From assembly GCA_002256985.1 (NCBI GenBank), contig NCGO01000003.1:124001-188000 (forward strand): 64,000 bases of DNA, read 5' to 3'. The notes beneath the pieces are model-generated. The model was not told the origin of the DNA. It worked only from the letters and a program-made list of their open reading frames with translations, and ran no database searches. The position numbers were made by a program, and so were the translations under genes. The DNA comes from Novosphingobium sp. 28-62-57. GTDB lineage: Bacteria > Pseudomonadota > Alphaproteobacteria > Sphingomonadales > Sphingomonadaceae. Below are positions 61,801 to 64,000 of this stretch, one piece after another. The stretch's first letter is position 1. Each line of letters begins with the position of its first letter.

Positions 61801-64000
61801 CCGAGTGGGTCTGATCGGTGGCGTCCCCCACGGTCAGGGTGGTGCCTGATCCCACGCCCACACTCCCGGCGCCGGAAATATTGCCGATCCGTTCGGACGC
61901 AGCTGTGAAAAACGATGCGCCGCTGGCGATGGTGACCAGCGCCGTATCGGCGATCGTATTGCTGGCTCCCATGCCGACGGACAGGCTGCCATCATTGATC
62001 GCAACATTACCGGTGAAGCTGTTGCTGCCGAACAGGGTCACCGTACCATTGCCGTTTTTGATAAGGCCCCCAGTGCCGGTGTTGATAGCGCCCTCAACCA
62101 AGACAAATTCATTCGTACTTGAAAGGGTCAGGGTGTGCCCATCGCCGGTAATATCGCGCAGCAGACTGAGCCGAGCCGTCCCACCATTGATCAGCGTATC
62201 ACCAGTAAGGGTGATCGCGCCGTTCAGGACTACAAAGCCGCCAGTGGTCAGGGCACCGGCACCGGCAACGCCTGTGCCCGACAGGGTCAGCGCCTCGTTG
62301 ATCTGGAGGTTGGTGCCCGAAATCGCCAGCGTCGCGCCGTCGATCACCGTGGTCGCACCAAAAGTACTGCCCAGCCCCGACGCGTTGGTGATCGTCAGCG
62401 TGCCGGCCTCGATACGTGTGTCGGTTTCATAGGTGTTCGCGCCTGACAGCGTCAGATTGCCGGTGCCGCGCTTGATGAAGTCGCCGTCTCTTGGACCGCC
62501 CTGCGAAATGACACCGCTGAAGGTGGTGTCGGAGGCGTCTCCGACAATCACAGAGCCACCCGCCTCAAAGCGCAGTTGGCCGCTGCCCGCCAGCGAACCG
62601 ATCCTTTCCTGCGAGAATACGGCAACCCGCAACATGGCCCCGGATTCGATTGTGACACGCCCGGTATCCGAAAGCGCTTGACCGCCCGTGACCTGCAATT
62701 CACCGGCACTGATCAATGTATCGCCCGTAAAGCTGTTGGGACGAGTCAGGCTCAGCGTGCCTGCCCCGATCTTCTCAAACCCGCGCGGGCCATTGATTTC
62801 GGAGATAACGCCTGACTGGAACGCACTGCCGGTCAACACCTGGAGTTGGGTGGTGTTCGAGTTGATTTCGATCCCTGCGCCGTTGTTGATGTTGTCGGCA
62901 TAATCGATGACAGAACCAGTGGTGCGGATGACGGCACCCAGCCCCCCGGACGCCTGGCTGCTGCCCAGCCGCAGCGTGCCTCCCGCCAGATCGATCCCGC
63001 CAGTAAAGGTGTTGGTCCCGGTCAGCGTGAGGATGCCAGTGCCCTCTTTGGTGAGAGTGCCCGTCCCGCTGATCAGATTGGCCAGCGTTAGATCGTTGGA
63101 ACGGTTGACAACCAGAGCGCCGAAATTCTCGATTTCCCCGCCGCCAAGGCTGCCCGTGGTGCCGCCATTGCCAAGCTGGATCGTGCCTTCGATGATCCGG
63201 GTGGTGCCCGCATAGGTGTTTGCCCCGGTCAGGATCACCGTGCCGGTCCCGCGTTTATCGATCCGCGCGATAGCGCTGTCAGACGAGATCACGCCGCTGA
63301 ATGTGGTATTCGACGCATCGCCGAAACGGATGCCCGAACCGTTCTGATTGGCACCGAATAGCTGCAGATTGCCGCCGCCTGAAAGGCTGCCGAACGTTTC
63401 CTGAATCGCCCCGATCAGATGGACGGCGGCGCCTGTTTCAATCGTCAGGAGGCCGGTGTCCGACAGGCCAAGACCGCTGCTGCTGATCTCCAATACGCCG
63501 TCCCTGACCTGCGTATCGCCGGTGTAACTGTTGGCGCGTTGCAGGCTAACCGTGCCGGTGCCTTCCTTGATCAAACCGCCCGTGCCCAGGGCTAGAGCAG
63601 CAACGACGCTGACATTGCCGGGACCGCCAAAGGTAAGGGTCTGACCCGTGCCTGTGCCCGCAGATGTGATCGGTGCTGTAAACACCAAAAGGCTACTGCC
63701 AACCTCGATCCGGCTATTAGAGGCCAAGGTCGTAGTACTGTTGAGAAAGTTGTTGGAACCGGCGCTCCGCAGCGCACCGAAGCCCGCCGGGCCCGCACCG
63801 TTGAGAGTGAGGGCTTCCGACAGCCTGATATCGCCAGTAGATCCATCCAGAATCAGCATCCCGCCGTCTTCAATCGTCGTGCCGCTGCTGCTATCGCCGA
63901 GTGCATTTTGATTGGTGATCGACAGCGCGCCGGCCAGAACTCTGGTCAACCCGGTGTAGGTATTTGACCGGGACAGCAGCAGAGTCCCTGCGCCATCCTT
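55808..64000 (-). CDS. Giant autotransporter with PATR repeats, 5'-truncated by window edge
   Basis: 2730 C-terminal residues are visible; the frame stays open past base 64000, so the start is missing. The part nearest the window edge consists of autotransporter-associated beta-strand (PATR, PF12951) units of the type GxGTLTLSGxNTYTGxT (at least ten clear copies). A longer central tract of Asn/Ser/Gly/Thr-rich NSGTI/TNAGT repeats follows. The C-terminal ~280 residues form an autotransporter beta-barrel ending in RYAF. I saw no cysteine. The protein is probably a surface-displayed adhesin-like passenger moved across the outer membrane by the barrel. Confidence 0.93.
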   Translation of the reverse strand, partial: KDGAGTLLLSRSNTYTGLTRVLAGALSITNQNALGDSSSGTTIEDGGMLILDGSTGDIRLSEALTLNGAGPAGFGALRSAGSNNFLNSTTTLASNSRIEVGSSLLVFTAPITSAGTGTGQTLTFGGPGNVSVVAALALGTGGLIKEGTGTVSLQRANSYTGDTQVRDGVLEISSSGLGLSDTGLLTIETGAAVHLIGAIQETFGSLSGGGNLQLFGANQNGSGIRFGDASNTTFSGVISSDSAIARIDKRGTGTVILTGANTYAGTTRIIEGTIQLGNGGTTGSLGGGEIENFGALVVNRSNDLTLANLISGTGTLTKEGTGILTLTGTNTFTGGIDLAGGTLRLGSSQASGGLGAVIRTTGSVIDYADNINNGAGIEINSNTTQLQVLTGSAFQSGVISEINGPRGFEKIGAGTLSLTRPNSFTGDTLISAGELQVTGGQALSDTGRVTIESGAMLRVAVFSQERIGSLAGSGQLRFEAGGSVIVGDASDTTFSGVISQGGPRDGDFIKRGTGNLTLSGANTYETDTRIEAGTLTITNASGLGSTFGATTVIDGATLAISGTNLQINEALTLSGTGVAGAGALTTGGFVVLNGAITLTGDTLINGGTARLSLLRDITGDGHTLTLSSTNEFVLVEGAINTGTGGLIKNGNGTVTLFGSNSFTGNVAINDGSLSVGMGASNTIADTALVTIASGASFFTAASERIGNISGAGSVGVGSGTTLTVGDATDQTHSGSLFVNGLASSTLVKEGSGRLTLGTQFGFDGQINVNAGTLQFGTGGFGGVVGSTSLTTQMSIAEGATVVFNRSANQTINRTLTGAGTIRQIGTGATTLAGNASGYTGAAFVEAGALRVTGDFGGTVEVGGSGTLGGTGTIAGAVTINSGGTLAAGLSPGTLTVGSLTLNTGSITNFELGTPGLAGGPNNDLMRVTGNLALNGGTINVARGTGFARGTYTLFEFGTLSGAINNMTLSPLSGAFLGTLALSGRTVVLNTVSAGDLIFWNGTTTSPTGAVVGGSGTWNLTNSNFTDQDGVFSSAWAGNGFQAVFAGAIGGTVTIAPGVTLAPTGLAFRTNGYVIAGGDAASGLAFNGPTGIDTTSGVGATISAAISGTGSVAKTGAGTLTLSGTNTYGGSTTVLGGTLVNSGTIASAVANNATLTSTGRLLGGLANNAGAQANLAGTANGTISNAGTITVTGNLASNAALSNDQTGLVTVNSGATWSGLTFVSNSGTTANAFTVNGSLLVSGNFINASNSRLTIGSGGSVLTIPAINQAGILNATGALITNAGTINNIVDNSGTVNSTGNLQGLLNNNFGASATLSGAVAQVSNAALITVNGNLATTGAVTNIGTGRLTVNAGAAWTGIASVLNSSTAPNAFTINGSLGTNGAFSNNANAQLTIGATGTLTAATGITNAGSLTSTGTINGTLTNATGGAVNLAGALNGAVSNSGAITLTGATTGIGAFSQMAAGSFALGGFSTSIGSLAGDGMVSLGAATLTTGSNGTSTSFGGVISGNGGLTKAGAGTFTLTGVNSYAGETRINQGGLILAAGGVIAGQVNNSGSFTNSGTVTGQVINTSDFASSGTVQGGLMQLSGTSTVSGILNGPISSAGTLIVDANLTSNGFAQTSGAGLTQVLGGARWSGLSGFNHASTNATGLVIAGALDLSGNFTTQAGATTIIGGGTGTLTATGITNFGTITNNGTVNSAVTNGGTSAGTITNNFIWNGGLVQGAGSATNAFRWNGFFRVGSAGTITNNGAWDNVTGVMSEVTDGLFQNVGTLTGGGVNVSGATAVLANLAGGAITLADGALLRADSGGTITNAGAITANAQVNAGGVARNLAGGTWSGPLAIAANGSLTNAGMITGTVTNTGSFTSTGTLSGALVNNASGTAALAGALNGMVSNSGAITLTGITTGIDDFTQDTNGTLDLGGFATMLGSLAGSGTITLGTANITVGGNAASTRFDGVMTGTGGLSKTGGGTLVLGGANRYTGTTTIGAGTLSLASGGALAGAVANDAAFGNAGSVGGLVTNNGTLASTGALNGGLVNASGASATLAGAVSGSFSNAGTVMVASGTTLAASPLANAGQVQNEGAWTGDVTNSAGAMFENTATGSLTGVFDNRGTLLSAGTITGRLTNSGGAQVAGTLVGPIVNSGEVLTNGNLSHTGEVTNSGMFMVGAGTFTTSGTFTNSGSLLVNSGATMALGTSTQGTSTLGTATLRNSGSAALIDVAGTLRGRIDLASGTLIGRAGSLLAGDVVIASGATFMSGGTVTGSATINGTLLPGNSPGTLTVNGTLALGSSSTTVFEMTNAVSDQIIVNGAASIASGATLVLSGVREATPGQSYSLISTTGGITGSFTNVVKDRSVFGFIRQDADSIDLLGTLTLPTGISGQGAATVNYLNERLLTGTVSDAGLALTPAFAALDGSAVLPVVARLSPEPYASAATMALENGLVLAKTVRAVAVAGADEDNGGLFVFGQGFAAGRDMAARPIGTAPAAQAGEGFLGGIGYGTSALGLSAFVGRSSVRQEIADLGAQTRARGTFFGAKAQVAAGALRFTAAAIFDRSDADTNRAPVSGAAQGRYTLHGETYDAQLAFDLPIGSGGLHLRPSAGVTYSRVTRGAVAETGGGAAALSVVRQSYQATWINGDLALHASTTSAIQPWVGAGVRHLASGDPIRATGTLAGFGGQFTIDGAQALRTFAHASGGVSANLAPGLSAYLTGEVDIAPKGGARQVQGGIRYAF

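Noticed and set aside
63949..64000. ATG-like codon at 63949 as the autotransporter start
   Set aside because: The same frame continues to the window edge with PATR-type sequence (GAGTLLLSRSNTYTG), so the gene is cut, not started, here.

Overview
The window is a high-GC, densely coded chromosomal segment of an alphaproteobacterium, most likely a sphingomonad (Novosphingobium-like). This is inferred from the aa3 oxidase operon layout, the DUF2794, HdaA-like and DUF2066 genes, a large TonB receptor and several families of palindromic intergenic repeats. No phage, IS element, transposase or CRISPR array was seen. It holds 59 protein genes (two cut by the window edges) and one tRNA.

Layout. 1-8.5 kb: 3' end of selO, an orphan astD-type dehydrogenase, small envelope proteins, rarD, pyrC, ygfZ, a divergent TetR/metal-dependent hydrolase pair and a GNAT. 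8.7-15.4 kb: rplU-rpmA; a compact minus-strand pterin operon (folB, FolM-like reductase, moaA, moaD, moaE); thrC overlapping an rRNA-methyltransferase-like gene that carries an in-frame repeat insertion. 15.6-22.1 kb: cytochrome c oxidase locus ctaC-ctaD // ctaB-small membrane protein-ctaG-ctaE-DUF983-surf1. 22.4-30.2 kb: plus-strand housekeeping run pyrE, serine hydrolase, pdxJ, acpS, lepB, AI-2E-type permease, DUF3089 hydrolase, ruvX and two overlapping hotdog thioesterases. 30.3-36.8 kb: DUF2794, serine acetyltransferase, HdaA-like, DUF2066, then purM, a purN-YjbR fusion and an MFS permease. 36.9-46.5 kb: TonB receptor, ndk and a plus-strand acyl-CoA cluster (SDR, acyl-CoA dehydrogenase, CaiB-type CoA transferase, thiolase, second acyl-CoA dehydrogenase). 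46.6-55.4 kb: RND tripartite efflux operon, HU, an acyl-CoA synthetase and an HD-domain protein. 55.6-64 kb: tRNA-Pro(UGG) and the 3' 8.2 kb of a giant autotransporter gene.

Working together: the cta genes encode subunits I-III plus haem O synthesis and copper/haem assembly of an aa3 oxidase. The pterin operon joins dihydroneopterin and molybdopterin chemistry. purM and purN are adjacent de novo purine steps. The 40.5-46.5 kb cluster looks like a dedicated beta-oxidation-type route for an unidentified CoA-activated substrate.

The most unusual content is repeats that intrude on gene function. One family of long palindromes fills three intergenic gaps and ends in GGGGAGGA, which serves as the Shine-Dalgarno of acpS, purN and the CaiB gene. 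A second family shows arm-to-arm covariation between copies. A third is found both as an intergenic hairpin and as an in-frame insertion coding for about 25 residues of a methyltransferase.
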